Assembly (NCBI RefSeq): GCF_004217185.1
Contig: NZ_SHKL01000001.1
Location: forward strand, 5,082,001-5,146,000
From: Pseudonocardia sediminis
GTDB lineage: Bacteria > Actinomycetota > Actinomycetes > Mycobacteriales > Pseudonocardiaceae
Reading direction: 5' to 3'
Length of the DNA: 64,000 nucleotides
Shown: positions 42,458 through 50,456 of the stretch, one piece after another
Position numbering within the stretch: the stretch's first letter is position 1
Layout of the letters: the number at the start of each line of letters is the position of its first letter
Notes under the pieces: model-generated
Told to the model about the DNA's origin: nothing
The model's database searches: none
Seen by the model: only the letters and a program-made list of their open reading frames with translations
Program-made: the position numbers and the translations under genes

Positions 42458-43147
42458 GTGATCAGGGGATTCCGGGTCGATCTCGTGGTGCCGGTCAAGC
42501 CGCTGCCGGTGGCCAAGACCCGGTTGCGTGGTGCCGCCGACGGCGGGGTCGGTTCGCTCACGGCCCACACCCGGCTGGCGCTGGCCCTGGCGATGGACAC
42601 CGTCACCGCCGCCCGGGCCGCGCGGCGCGTCGGGTCGATCGTGGTCATCTCCTCCGACCCGGCGGTCGCGATGGAGCTCGGCGCCCTCGGCGCCGACGTC
42701 GTCCCGGACCCGTCGAAGGGGCTCAACGGGGCCCTGCGCCACGGCGCCCGGGTACTGCGCGAGCACGAGCCCGCCTGCGCCGTCGCGGCGCTGCAGGCCG
42801 ACCTGCCGGCCCTGCGGCCGGACCAGCTCGACGGTGCCCTGGACGCGGCGTCGGAGCTGTTCGGCAGCGGTGCGACCAGGGCGTTCTGCGCCGACGAGCC
42901 CGGTACCGGCACCACCCTGCTGGTCGCCGCACCGGGCATCGAGCTCGACCCGCACTTCGGCCGCGGATCGGCTGCGGCGCACCTGGCCTCGGGCGCGGAG
43001 TCCCTCGACGGCGAGTGGCCGGGCCTGCGCCGTGACGTCGACGTCACCGCCGATCTCGAGCAGGCCGCCGCGCTCGGGATCGGGCCCCGCACGCGGGCCG
43101 TTCTCGCGGCCCGGGAGCAGCCCCAGGCCGACGGCCGACCCCTGTGA
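42458..43147 (+). CDS. cofC: Phosphoenolpyruvate/2-phospholactate guanylyltransferase
   Basis: 229 aa from GTG 42458; the frame runs back to 42419 without a better start. VPVKPLPVAKTRL (11-23) is the GTP-binding start of the CofC/FbiD family, followed by SDPAVAMELGALGADVVPDPSKGLNGALRHG and ALQADLPALRPD. The enzyme activates phosphoenolpyruvate (FbiD) or 2-phospholactate with GTP for coenzyme F420. In mycobacteria the homologue (Rv2983) lies between gpsA and ppk1, exactly as here. Cytosolic. 'fbiD' is an equally used symbol. Confidence 0.92.
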   Translation: MIRGFRVDLVVPVKPLPVAKTRLRGAADGGVGSLTAHTRLALALAMDTVTAARAARRVGSIVVISSDPAVAMELGALGADVVPDPSKGLNGALRHGARVLREHEPACAVAALQADLPALRPDQLDGALDAASELFGSGATRAFCADEPGTGTTLLVAAPGIELDPHFGRGSAAAHLASGAESLDGEWPGLRRDVDVTADLEQAAALGIGPRTRAVLAAREQPQADGRPL

Positions 43148-43234
43148 CCAAGATCCACCGACCGGCCGAAGATTTCCCCCGGTCGACGCGTGGTCACGTT
43201 GGCCGCGGGGCCCGGAGTAGGAAACAATCGCCCG

Positions 43235-45616
43235 GTGAACGACGACGCGACAGGTGACCCGGGCACGTCCGGCGCGACCCCGTCGGAGTCCTCGGCGCCG
43301 ACGCACCGACGGGACCGACCGGTTCGGCCCGCCCCCGGCGGACGGCGCGCCCCCCGACCGGCCGCGCGCCGGACGAGCGCGGTGCACCGCGCGGCGGGCG
43401 AGACGGACAAGGACGGCACCGCGGCGCGCATCCCGACCCAGCCCGGCGCCCCGGTCTCCCCGGCCGTGCTGGGCGCCTCGCCGATCGCTCCGCCGGCCGG
43501 TGCGCACACCGGCCCCGTGCCGAGCGTGCTGCCGGACAACCGCTACCTCAACCGCGAGCTGTCCTGGCTCGACTTCAACGCCCGCGTGCTCGCCCTGGCC
43601 GAGGACGCCAGCCAGCCGCTGCTGGAGCGGGTGAAGTTCCTGGCGATCTTCGCCTCGAACCTCGACGAGTTCTACATGGTCCGGGTCGCCGGGCTGAAGC
43701 GCCGCGACGACACCGGCCTGTCCGTGCGCAGCGCCGACGGCCTCACCCCGCGCCAGCAGCTGGCCCGGATCGCCGAGCGCAGCCGGGCCCTGTCCCGCGC
43801 GCACGCCCAGGTGTTCGCCGAGGAGGTCAAGCCCGAGCTCGACGCCGCCGGCGTGCACATCCGGCGCTGGGACGACCTCACCGACGCCGAACGCCTGCGC
43901 CTGTCGGACTTCTTCTCCGAGCAGGTGTTCCCGGTGCTCACCCCGCTCGCGGTGGACCCGGCGCACCCGTTCCCCTACATCTCCGGCCTGTCCCTGAACC
44001 TGGCCGTCACCGTCCGCGACCCGGAGGGCCGCACCGAGCGCTTCGCCCGGGTCAAGGTGCCGAACAACGTGCCGCGACTGGTCGTGGTCGACCCCGACGG
44101 CGCCGACGCCCGCGACGGGCAGCGCCAGGTCACGTTCCTGCCGATCGAGGACCTCATCTCCGCGCACCTCGGTGACCTGTTCACCGGCATGGAGGTCGCC
44201 GAGGTGCACCCGTTCCGGGTCACCCGCAACGCCGACCTCGAGGTCGAGGAGGACCGCGACGAGGACCTGCTGCAGGCCCTCGAGCGCGAGCTCGCCCGTC
44301 GCCGGTTCGGGCCGCCGGTGCGGCTCGAGGTCGTCGACACGATGTCCGAGCATGTGCTGGAGCTGCTGCTGCGCGAGCTCGACGTCGACCCGAACGACGT
44401 CGTCACGGTCCCCGGCCTGCTGGACCTGACCGGCCTGTGGCAGGTGCACGGGGTGAACCGCCCCGACCTCAAGGACGAGCCGTTCCGCCCGGCCACGCAC
44501 CCCGCGTTCGCCGAGCGGGAGACCCCGCGCAGCGTGTTCGCCACCCTGCGCGAGGGCGACGTGCTGGTGCACCACCCCTACGACTCGTTCTCCACGAGCG
44601 TGCAGCGGTTCATCGAGCAGGCCGCGACCGACCCGAACGTGCTGGCGATCAAGCAGACGCTCTACCGGACCTCCGGCGACTCCCCGATCGTCGACGCGCT
44701 GATCGACGCCGCCGAGGCCGGCAAGCAGGTCGTGGCGCTGGTGGAGATCAAGGCGCGGTTCGACGAGCAGGCCAACATCCGCTGGGCGCGTGAGCTGGAG
44801 AAGGCGGGCGTGCACGTCGTCTACGGGCTGGTGGGCCTCAAGACGCACTGCAAGACGTCGATGGTGGTGCGCCAGGAGGGCTCGGAGATCCGGCGCTACT
44901 GCCACATCGGCACCGGTAACTACAACCCGAAGACGGCCCGGCTCTACGAGGACATGGGCGTCCTGACCGCGGACCCGACGATCGCCGCGGACCTGACCGA
45001 CCTGTTCAACTCGCTGACCGGCTACTCGCGGCAGACCTCCTACCGTTCGCTCCTGGTGGCTCCCTACGGCGTGCGCCGCGGGATCCTGCGCCGGATCGAC
45101 GACGAGATCGAGGCGCACCGCGCCGGCGAGACCGGGGCCCGGATCCGGCTCAAGGCCAACTCGCTGGTGGACGAGGCGATCATCGACGCCTGCTACCGGG
45201 CCTCACAGGCCGGTGTGCCGGTCGACATCGTGGTGCGCGGGATCTGCGCGCTGCGCCCCGGCCAGCCCGGTCTGAGCGAGAACATCACGGTGCGCTCGAT
45301 CCTCGGGCAGTTCCTGGAGCACTCGCGGGTCCTGCACTTCGGCGCGGCCGACGAGTACTGGATCGGCAGCGCGGACATGATGCACCGCAACCTCGACCGC
45401 CGCGTCGAGGTGATGCTCCGGGTCGCCGACCCCGCCCTGGCCGAGCAGCTGGGCGCGGTGTTCGACTCGTGCCTGGACCCGGCCACCCGCTGCTGGACGC
45501 TCGGACCGGGCGGCACCTGGGAGCCCTCACCGCCGCCGGGCACCGACGCCGGTCGCGTGCGTGACCACCAGGTCGAGCTGATGGCGTCCCGCAAGGGCCT
45601 CGGCGACGGCGAATGA
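43235..45616 (+). CDS. ppk: Polyphosphate kinase 1
   Basis: 793 aa from GTG 43235; GTA-AGGA-type sequence upstream is weak and the frame is open from 43190. A disordered Arg/Pro-rich N-terminal extension of about 95 residues precedes the usual PPK1 start YLNRELSWLDFNARVL. Then FASNLDEFYMVRV, HPFPYISGLSLNLAV, HHPYDSF, and the PLD-like catalytic histidine in GLVGLKTHCK; the second half has GTGNYNPKTARLYEDMG. It makes polyphosphate from ATP reversibly. Its stop overlaps the mutT1 start by 4 bp (ATGA), as in mycobacteria. Confidence 0.95.
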   Translation: MNDDATGDPGTSGATPSESSAPTHRRDRPVRPAPGGRRAPRPAARRTSAVHRAAGETDKDGTAARIPTQPGAPVSPAVLGASPIAPPAGAHTGPVPSVLPDNRYLNRELSWLDFNARVLALAEDASQPLLERVKFLAIFASNLDEFYMVRVAGLKRRDDTGLSVRSADGLTPRQQLARIAERSRALSRAHAQVFAEEVKPELDAAGVHIRRWDDLTDAERLRLSDFFSEQVFPVLTPLAVDPAHPFPYISGLSLNLAVTVRDPEGRTERFARVKVPNNVPRLVVVDPDGADARDGQRQVTFLPIEDLISAHLGDLFTGMEVAEVHPFRVTRNADLEVEEDRDEDLLQALERELARRRFGPPVRLEVVDTMSEHVLELLLRELDVDPNDVVTVPGLLDLTGLWQVHGVNRPDLKDEPFRPATHPAFAERETPRSVFATLREGDVLVHHPYDSFSTSVQRFIEQAATDPNVLAIKQTLYRTSGDSPIVDALIDAAEAGKQVVALVEIKARFDEQANIRWARELEKAGVHVVYGLVGLKTHCKTSMVVRQEGSEIRRYCHIGTGNYNPKTARLYEDMGVLTADPTIAADLTDLFNSLTGYSRQTSYRSLLVAPYGVRRGILRRIDDEIEAHRAGETGARIRLKANSLVDEAIIDACYRASQAGVPVDIVVRGICALRPGQPGLSENITVRSILGQFLEHSRVLHFGAADEYWIGSADMMHRNLDRRVEVMLRVADPALAEQLGAVFDSCLDPATRCWTLGPGGTWEPSPPPGTDAGRVRDHQVELMASRKGLGDGE

Positions 45617-46590
45617 GCGCCACCTCCGACGCTCCCGAGGGCCGTCGCAACCCGGTCGACCCCGGGGCCGGCGTCGACGTCGTCGCGGCCGGGACGGTGC
45701 CCTGGCGCCGGGACGGCGCGGGCGGCATCGAGGTCGCGATCGTGCACCGCCCCCGCTACGACGACTGGTCGCTGCCCAAGGGCCACCAGGACCCGGGCGA
45801 GGCGACGACCGCGACCGCGCTGCGCGAGACCCTCGAGGAGGCGGGCCTGCGGGCCCGCCTGGGTGGTCGCCTACCGCACACCTCCTACGAGGTCCCCGGC
45901 AAGGGCGCCAAGATCGTGCACTACTGGGCCGCCGAGGTCGTCGCCGACCACGGCTTCACACCGAACTCCGAGACCGACGAGCGGCGCTGGGTCACCCCGG
46001 CGCAGGCCGCGGACCTGCTGACCTACCCGCACGACGCCGAGCTGGTGGCGCGCCTGGCCTCGGTCGGGGTGCCGTCGTCGACGGTGCTGTTCGTCCGGCA
46101 CGCCAAGGCCGGCAACCGCGCGAACTGGAACGGCGACGACGACCTGCGCCCCCTCTCCGGCACCGGGCACGCCCAGGCCGAGCGGCTCGCGGAGTTCCTG
46201 CCGCGCTTCGGCCCGGACCGGATGTGCACCGCCCCGCCGCTGCGCTGCCGTCAGACGCTGGAGCCGCTGGCCGCGTCGACGGGGCTGACGATCGCCGCCG
46301 ACGAGCCGCTGATGGGCGAGCACCACTACTGGGACGACGCCGACGCCGGCCTGTCCCGTTTCCGCGCCCTCGCCGCCGAGACCGGGGTCAGCGTGGTGGC
46401 CAGCCAGGGCGGGGTGATCCCGGACGTGGTGGAGGCGCTGCTCGTCGCCGAGCGCGGCAACGGGCACCGGGGGTCGGTCGCGGTGCCGCAGGACGGGGTG
46501 CCGTCGCACAAGGCGAGCACGTGGGTGCTGGGCTTCGCATCCGACGGTGAGCTTCTCTTCGCCGACTACTACCGGCGTCCGCCGAGCTGA
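45613..46590 (+). CDS. mutT1: MutT1-like NUDIX hydrolase with C-terminal histidine phosphatase domain
   Basis: 325 aa in two domains. N-terminal NUDIX: the box runs 57-79, starting GHQDPGEA and including RETLEEAGL, with the metal-binding glutamates. C-terminal phosphoglycerate-mutase-like phosphatase: VLFVRHAKAG (RHAKAG 162-167) with the catalytic His. Mycobacterial MutT1 hydrolyses 8-oxo-(d)GTP and diadenosine polyphosphates. It is coupled to ppk by an ATGA overlap, so polyphosphate synthesis and nucleotide housekeeping are expressed together. A conserved pair in actinobacteria. Confidence 0.94.
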   Translation: MSATSDAPEGRRNPVDPGAGVDVVAAGTVPWRRDGAGGIEVAIVHRPRYDDWSLPKGHQDPGEATTATALRETLEEAGLRARLGGRLPHTSYEVPGKGAKIVHYWAAEVVADHGFTPNSETDERRWVTPAQAADLLTYPHDAELVARLASVGVPSSTVLFVRHAKAGNRANWNGDDDLRPLSGTGHAQAERLAEFLPRFGPDRMCTAPPLRCRQTLEPLAASTGLTIAADEPLMGEHHYWDDADAGLSRFRALAAETGVSVVASQGGVIPDVVEALLVAERGNGHRGSVAVPQDGVPSHKASTWVLGFASDGELLFADYYRRPPS

Positions 46591-46675
46591 TCCTCGAGGC
46601 GGGGGCCGCGGTCCGGCATCCGGAGGCCGCCGGGGTCCTGGGCGGTTCTACCGGGTGGTTCTCGCGGCGTGGTGC

Positions 46676-47338
46676 CTACTTCTCGGCGGAGGGCCGCCGG
46701 GTCGGAGCCTTCTTCGTGGTGCTGGTCTTCGCGGTGGTGCTGGTCTTCGCGGTGGAGCTCTTGGCGGCGGCTGGGGTGGACTTGGTGCTGCTCTTCTTGG
46801 CCGGGGACTTCGTCGCCGGGGACTTCGCGGTGGCGCCCTGCGACGTCGGCCCCTTGTCGGCGGCCGAGGTTCCCGCCGCCCTCGCCGGTGACGTCGCCGT
46901 CTCCTTCGGCGACGCCCGGGTGCCCCGCTTGGCCGCGGGCTTACGGCCCGAGGCGGTGCGGGATCCGTCGGTGTCGATCTGGGTGACGCCGTCGGTCCGG
47001 GTCGTCCGGGTGGCGGTCCGCGGTGGACGGCGCGGCGCGCTGGTCGCTCCGGCGGCCGCCGCGTCGCTCCTCTCGATCCGCTCGCGGAACGCCGCCCCGG
47101 GACGGAACGACGGGACGACGGTCTCCGCGACCGGCACCGTCTCCCCCGTCCGCGGGTTGCGGGCCACTCGGGCCGCACGGCGGCGGGCCTCGAAGACGCC
47201 GAATCCGGTGAGGGTGACCGAGTCACCGGCACCCACCGTTTCGACGATCACTTCGACGACTCCGTCGACCGCTGCAGCGGCGGTTCTTCGATCTCCGAGC
47301 CGGGCGGTCAACGCCTCGACCAGTTGGGCCTTGTTCAT
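46676..47338 (-). CDS. hupB: HU-family nucleoid protein with Lys/Ala-rich tail
   Basis: 220 aa from ATG 47338. The first 90 residues are a full HU/IHF fold: MNKAQLVEALTARLGDRR, VTLTGFGVFEARRRAARVARNPRTGE, and the DNA-binding arm with VPSFRPGAAFRERI. The tail (from about 95) is low-complexity, basic, with Thr/Lys/Ala/Ser repeats such as KTSTTAKTSTTKKA, like the histone-H1-like tail of mycobacterial HupB/Lsr2-associated HU. It should compact DNA and may be post-translationally modified on its lysines. Located next to leuD, as in mycobacteria (Rv2986c). Confidence 0.93.
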   Translation of the reverse strand: MNKAQLVEALTARLGDRRTAAAAVDGVVEVIVETVGAGDSVTLTGFGVFEARRRAARVARNPRTGETVPVAETVVPSFRPGAAFRERIERSDAAAAGATSAPRRPPRTATRTTRTDGVTQIDTDGSRTASGRKPAAKRGTRASPKETATSPARAAGTSAADKGPTSQGATAKSPATKSPAKKSSTKSTPAAAKSSTAKTSTTAKTSTTKKAPTRRPSAEK

Positions 47339-47500
47339 GACCCCGGACGGTAAGGGTTTTCCCAGGGCCACACCAGTTCCGCGGGGCCGATCCCGGCGAG
47401 TTACCCCCCGGCGGTACAGGTCCGTACGGGTGGTCGTCGCCACACCGACGACGATCACCCGTACGCTGGATGCCCGGCGTTCACCGGGCACACAGCGTCA

Positions 47501-48091
47501 TCAGCCGGTGGTCGTCGGCATCCTGGACGGGCGAGTCGCCTCGAACGCGTCGATCGCGTCGGCGTGCCGCAGCGTGAGCCCGATGTCGTCGAGGCCCTCC
47601 AGCAGGCGCCACCGCGCGTAGTCGTCGATGTCGAACGGGACCGTGATGTCCTTGGCCTGCACCGTCTTCTCCCGAAGATCGACGGTGACCTCGGTGCCCG
47701 GCTCGTTCTCCAGCAGCTTCCACAGCAGCTCGACGTCGGGCTGGGCGACCTCGGCCGCGACCAGTCCGCCCTTGGAGGAGTTGCCGCGGAAGATGTCGGC
47801 GAAGCGCGACGAGATCACGACACGGAAGCCGTAGTCCATCAGTGCCCAGACGGCGTGCTCGCGCGAGGAACCGGTACCGAAGTCGGCGCCGGCCACCAGG
47901 ACCGACCCGCGGGAGAACGGCTCCTGGTTCAGAATGAAGGACGGGTCGTTGCGCCAGGCCGAGAACAGCCCGTCCTCGAACCCGGTGCGGGTGACCCGCT
48001 TGAGGTAGACGGCCGGGATGATCTGGTCGGTGTCCACGTTGGACAGGCGCATCGGGACCCCGATGCCGGTGTGGGTGGAGACGGGTTCCAT
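47501..48091 (-). CDS. leuD: 3-isopropylmalate dehydratase small subunit
   Basis: 196 aa from ATG 48091, whose A is also the last base of the leuC stop (TGATG). Motifs: NVDTDQIIPAVYLKR (18-32), GADFGTGSSREHAVWAL in the middle, GNSSKGGLVAA. It forms the swivelling domain of isopropylmalate isomerase with LeuC, step two of leucine synthesis. Coupled overlap ensures equal amounts of the subunits. 161 bp follow to hupB. Confidence 0.96.
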   Translation of the reverse strand: MEPVSTHTGIGVPMRLSNVDTDQIIPAVYLKRVTRTGFEDGLFSAWRNDPSFILNQEPFSRGSVLVAGADFGTGSSREHAVWALMDYGFRVVISSRFADIFRGNSSKGGLVAAEVAQPDVELLWKLLENEPGTEVTVDLREKTVQAKDITVPFDIDDYARWRLLEGLDDIGLTLRHADAIDAFEATRPSRMPTTTG

Positions 48092-49515
48092 CAGTCCAGG
48101 TCCTCCGGAGAGCTCAGGGTTCCGCGGACGGCGGTCGCGGCGGCGACCAGCGGCGAGACGAGATGGGTGCGCCCGCCCTTGCCCTGCCGTCCCTCGAAGT
48201 TGCGGTTGGACGTCGACGCGCAGCGCTCGCCCGGGGCGAGCTGGTCCGGGTTCATGCCCAGGCACATCGAGCAGCCGGCCGAGCGCCACTCCGCCCCGGC
48301 GCCGGTGAACACCTTGTCCAGGCCCTCGTCCTCGGCCTGGAAGCGGACCCGCATCGAGCCGGGCACGACCAGCATCCGCACGCCCTTCGCGACCTGACGG
48401 CCGTCGAGGATCTCCGCGACCGAGCGCAGGTCCTCGATCCGGCCGTTGGTACAGGATCCGACGAACACCGCGTCGACGGGGACCTCGCGCAGCGGCGTGC
48501 CGGCGGTGAGGCCCATGTACTCCAGCGACTTGCGGGTCGAGGCGGCCTCGCCCTCGTCGGCGATGGCGGCCGGGTCCGGGACGTTCTCGCTCAGCGGCAG
48601 GCCCTGACCGGGGTTGGTGCCCCAGGTGACGAACGGGGTCAGCGCGTCCGCGTCGATGTCGACGACCTTGTCGAACGTGGCGTCGTCGTCGGTGCGCAGC
48701 TCGCGCCACGCGGTGACGGCCTCGTCCCACTGATCTCCCTGCGGGGCGCGGTCGCGGCCCTTCAGGTAGGCGAACGTGGTCTCGTCCGGGGCGATCATGC
48801 CCGCGCGGGCGCCGGCCTCGATCGACATGTTGCAGATCGTCATCCGGGCCTCCATCGACAGGTTGTCGATGACGTTGCCGCGGTACTCCAGCACGTGGCC
48901 CTGACCGCCTCCGGTGCCGATCTGGGCGATGATCGCCAGCACGACGTCCTTGCTGGTGACGCCCGGGCGCAGGGTGCCGTCGGAGGAGTTGACGTTGATC
49001 GCCATGGTGCGGAACGGCTTGAGCGGCAGCGTCTGGGTGGCCAGCACGTGCTCCACCTCGGAGGTGCCGATGCCGAACGCCATCGCGCCGAACGCGCCGT
49101 GCGTGGAGGTGTGCGAGTCGCCGCAGACGACGGTCGTGCCGGGCTGGGTGAGCCCCAGCTGCGGGCCGACGACGTGCACGATGCCCTGCTCGGCGTGGTT
49201 CATCGGGTACAGCTCGACCCCGAACTCCTCGCAGTTGCGGCGCAGCGTGTCGACCTGGGTGCGCGAGACCTCGTCGGCGATCGGCGCCAGGACGTCGAGC
49301 GTGGGGACGTTGTGGTCCTCGGTGGCGATCGTGAGGTCGGTGCGCCGCACGGGACGGCCGGCCAGGCGCAGGCCGTCGAAGGCCTGCGGGCTGGTCACCT
49401 CGTGCACGAGGTGCAGATCGATGTAGAGCAGGTCGGGCTCCTGCCCCTCACCCTTGCGGACCAGATGCTGGTCCCAGACCTTCTCGGCCAGCGTGCGTCC
49501 TCCGTTCTCGGACAC
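48091..49515 (-). CDS. leuC: 3-isopropylmalate dehydratase large subunit
   Basis: 474 aa; GTG 49515 with GGGAGG upstream. Aconitase-like: TIATEDHNVP and VVCGDSHTSTHGAFGAMAFGIG near the N-terminus, cluster cysteines in VGSCTNGR and SMCLGMNPD (C-x2-C), and CASTSNRNFEGRQG at the end. It binds a [4Fe-4S] cluster and with LeuD isomerises 2- to 3-isopropylmalate. Divergent from the IclR regulator at 49616; the 100-bp gap contains overlapping promoters and a palindrome. Regulation by that regulator is known from Streptomyces and mycobacteria (NdgR/LtbR). Confidence 0.97.
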   Translation of the reverse strand: MSENGGRTLAEKVWDQHLVRKGEGQEPDLLYIDLHLVHEVTSPQAFDGLRLAGRPVRRTDLTIATEDHNVPTLDVLAPIADEVSRTQVDTLRRNCEEFGVELYPMNHAEQGIVHVVGPQLGLTQPGTTVVCGDSHTSTHGAFGAMAFGIGTSEVEHVLATQTLPLKPFRTMAINVNSSDGTLRPGVTSKDVVLAIIAQIGTGGGQGHVLEYRGNVIDNLSMEARMTICNMSIEAGARAGMIAPDETTFAYLKGRDRAPQGDQWDEAVTAWRELRTDDDATFDKVVDIDADALTPFVTWGTNPGQGLPLSENVPDPAAIADEGEAASTRKSLEYMGLTAGTPLREVPVDAVFVGSCTNGRIEDLRSVAEILDGRQVAKGVRMLVVPGSMRVRFQAEDEGLDKVFTGAGAEWRSAGCSMCLGMNPDQLAPGERCASTSNRNFEGRQGKGGRTHLVSPLVAAATAVRGTLSSPEDLD

Positions 49516-49615
49516 GGCGCTCGCCTCCCTTCTCCGCTCGTCGGCCCCGGTGGTGGTGTATAAACGATCTCCACCGACATGGACATTCCAGATCGTGGGA
49601 CGTTAGTATCGAGGC
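49516..49615. promoter_or_regulatory. Divergent leuC / IclR-regulator control region
   Basis: For the regulator: -35 TGGACA (49580-49585), 18 nt, -10 TAGTAT (49604-49609), then six bases to the GTG at 49616, so its mRNA may be leaderless. For leuC (minus strand): -35 ATGTCC (49586-49581), 17 nt, -10 TTATAC (49563-49558). The palindrome TGGACATTCCA (49580-49590) covers both -35 boxes and is a good operator candidate. TCCA...TGGA repeats once more just upstream. Confidence 0.6.
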
Positions 49616-50317
49616 GTGGAACAGTCTAGCGGAATCGGCGTGCTCGACAAGGCCGTGGGGGTTCTGCGCGCGACGGCCGAGGGACCGTGCGGACTGGCCG
49701 AGCTCTGCGACCGCACCGGACTGCCCCGGGCGACCGCGCACCGCCTCGCCGTCGGGCTGGAGGTGCACGGTCTGCTGCACCGCGCCGCGGACGGCCGCTG
49801 GCACCCGGGCCCGACGCTCGGCGAGCTCGCCGGCGGGCATCCGGACCCGCTCCTCGAGGCCGCCTCCGCCGTGCTCCCCCGGTTGCGCGACATCACCGGC
49901 GAGAGCGTGCAGCTCTACCGCCGCGACGGCACCCACCGGATCTGCATCGCCGTCGCCGAGCCGCCGAGCGGGCTGCGCGACACCGTGCCGGTCGGCGCCC
50001 GGCTGCCGATGACGGCCGGTTCCGGGGCGAAGGTGCTGGCCGCGTGGGCTGACCCGGCGACCCAGCGCATCGTCCTCGGTGACGCCACGTTCTCCGACCG
50101 GGTCCTGGTCGACGTCCGCCGTCGCGGCTGGGCGCAGAGCGTCGCGGAGCGTGAGTCCGGGGTGTCGAGCGTGTCCGCGCCGGTGCGGGACTCCGCCGGG
50201 CAGGTCGTGGCCGCGGTGTCGGTGTCCGGCCCGGTCGACCGGATCGGCCGCCGCCCCGGCGTCCGCTGGGCCGCCGACCTCCTGGCCGCCGCGGAGGCGT
50301 TGCAGCACCGCCTCTGA
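49616..50317 (+). CDS. ndgR: IclR-family regulator of leucine genes (NdgR/LtbR type)
   Basis: 233 aa; GTG 49616. Winged-helix N-terminus: GLAELCDRTGLPRATAHRLAVGLEVHGLL (about 27-55) as recognition helices, then the IclR effector domain with HRICIAVAEPPSGLRDTVPVG and SGAKVLAAWADP, which binds amino acid or keto-acid type ligands. The Streptomyces homologue NdgR controls leuCD and amino-acid metabolism. Head-to-head with leuC, so it is likely autoregulated and controls leuCD. A leaderless transcript is suggested by the -10 placement. Confidence 0.9.
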   Translation: MEQSSGIGVLDKAVGVLRATAEGPCGLAELCDRTGLPRATAHRLAVGLEVHGLLHRAADGRWHPGPTLGELAGGHPDPLLEAASAVLPRLRDITGESVQLYRRDGTHRICIAVAEPPSGLRDTVPVGARLPMTAGSGAKVLAAWADPATQRIVLGDATFSDRVLVDVRRRGWAQSVAERESGVSSVSAPVRDSAGQVVAAVSVSGPVDRIGRRPGVRWAADLLAAAEALQHRL

Positions 50318-50456
50318 GCACCCCTCGCACCGGTCTCCGGGTGCCCGGCGCGGCAGTGGACGCCTGCCGTCCGATCGTGGCCGGGGCCCGACTACCGTAG
50401 GTCGCCGTGGACCCGGCAGTCCTGCCGGGCGTGGGCGCGCAAGTACCGGGGAGACG

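Noticed and set aside
42332..45118. Minus-strand frame of 928 codons opposite ppk
   Set aside because: Purely antisense to cofC and ppk, both clear genes; typical third-position G+C shadow.
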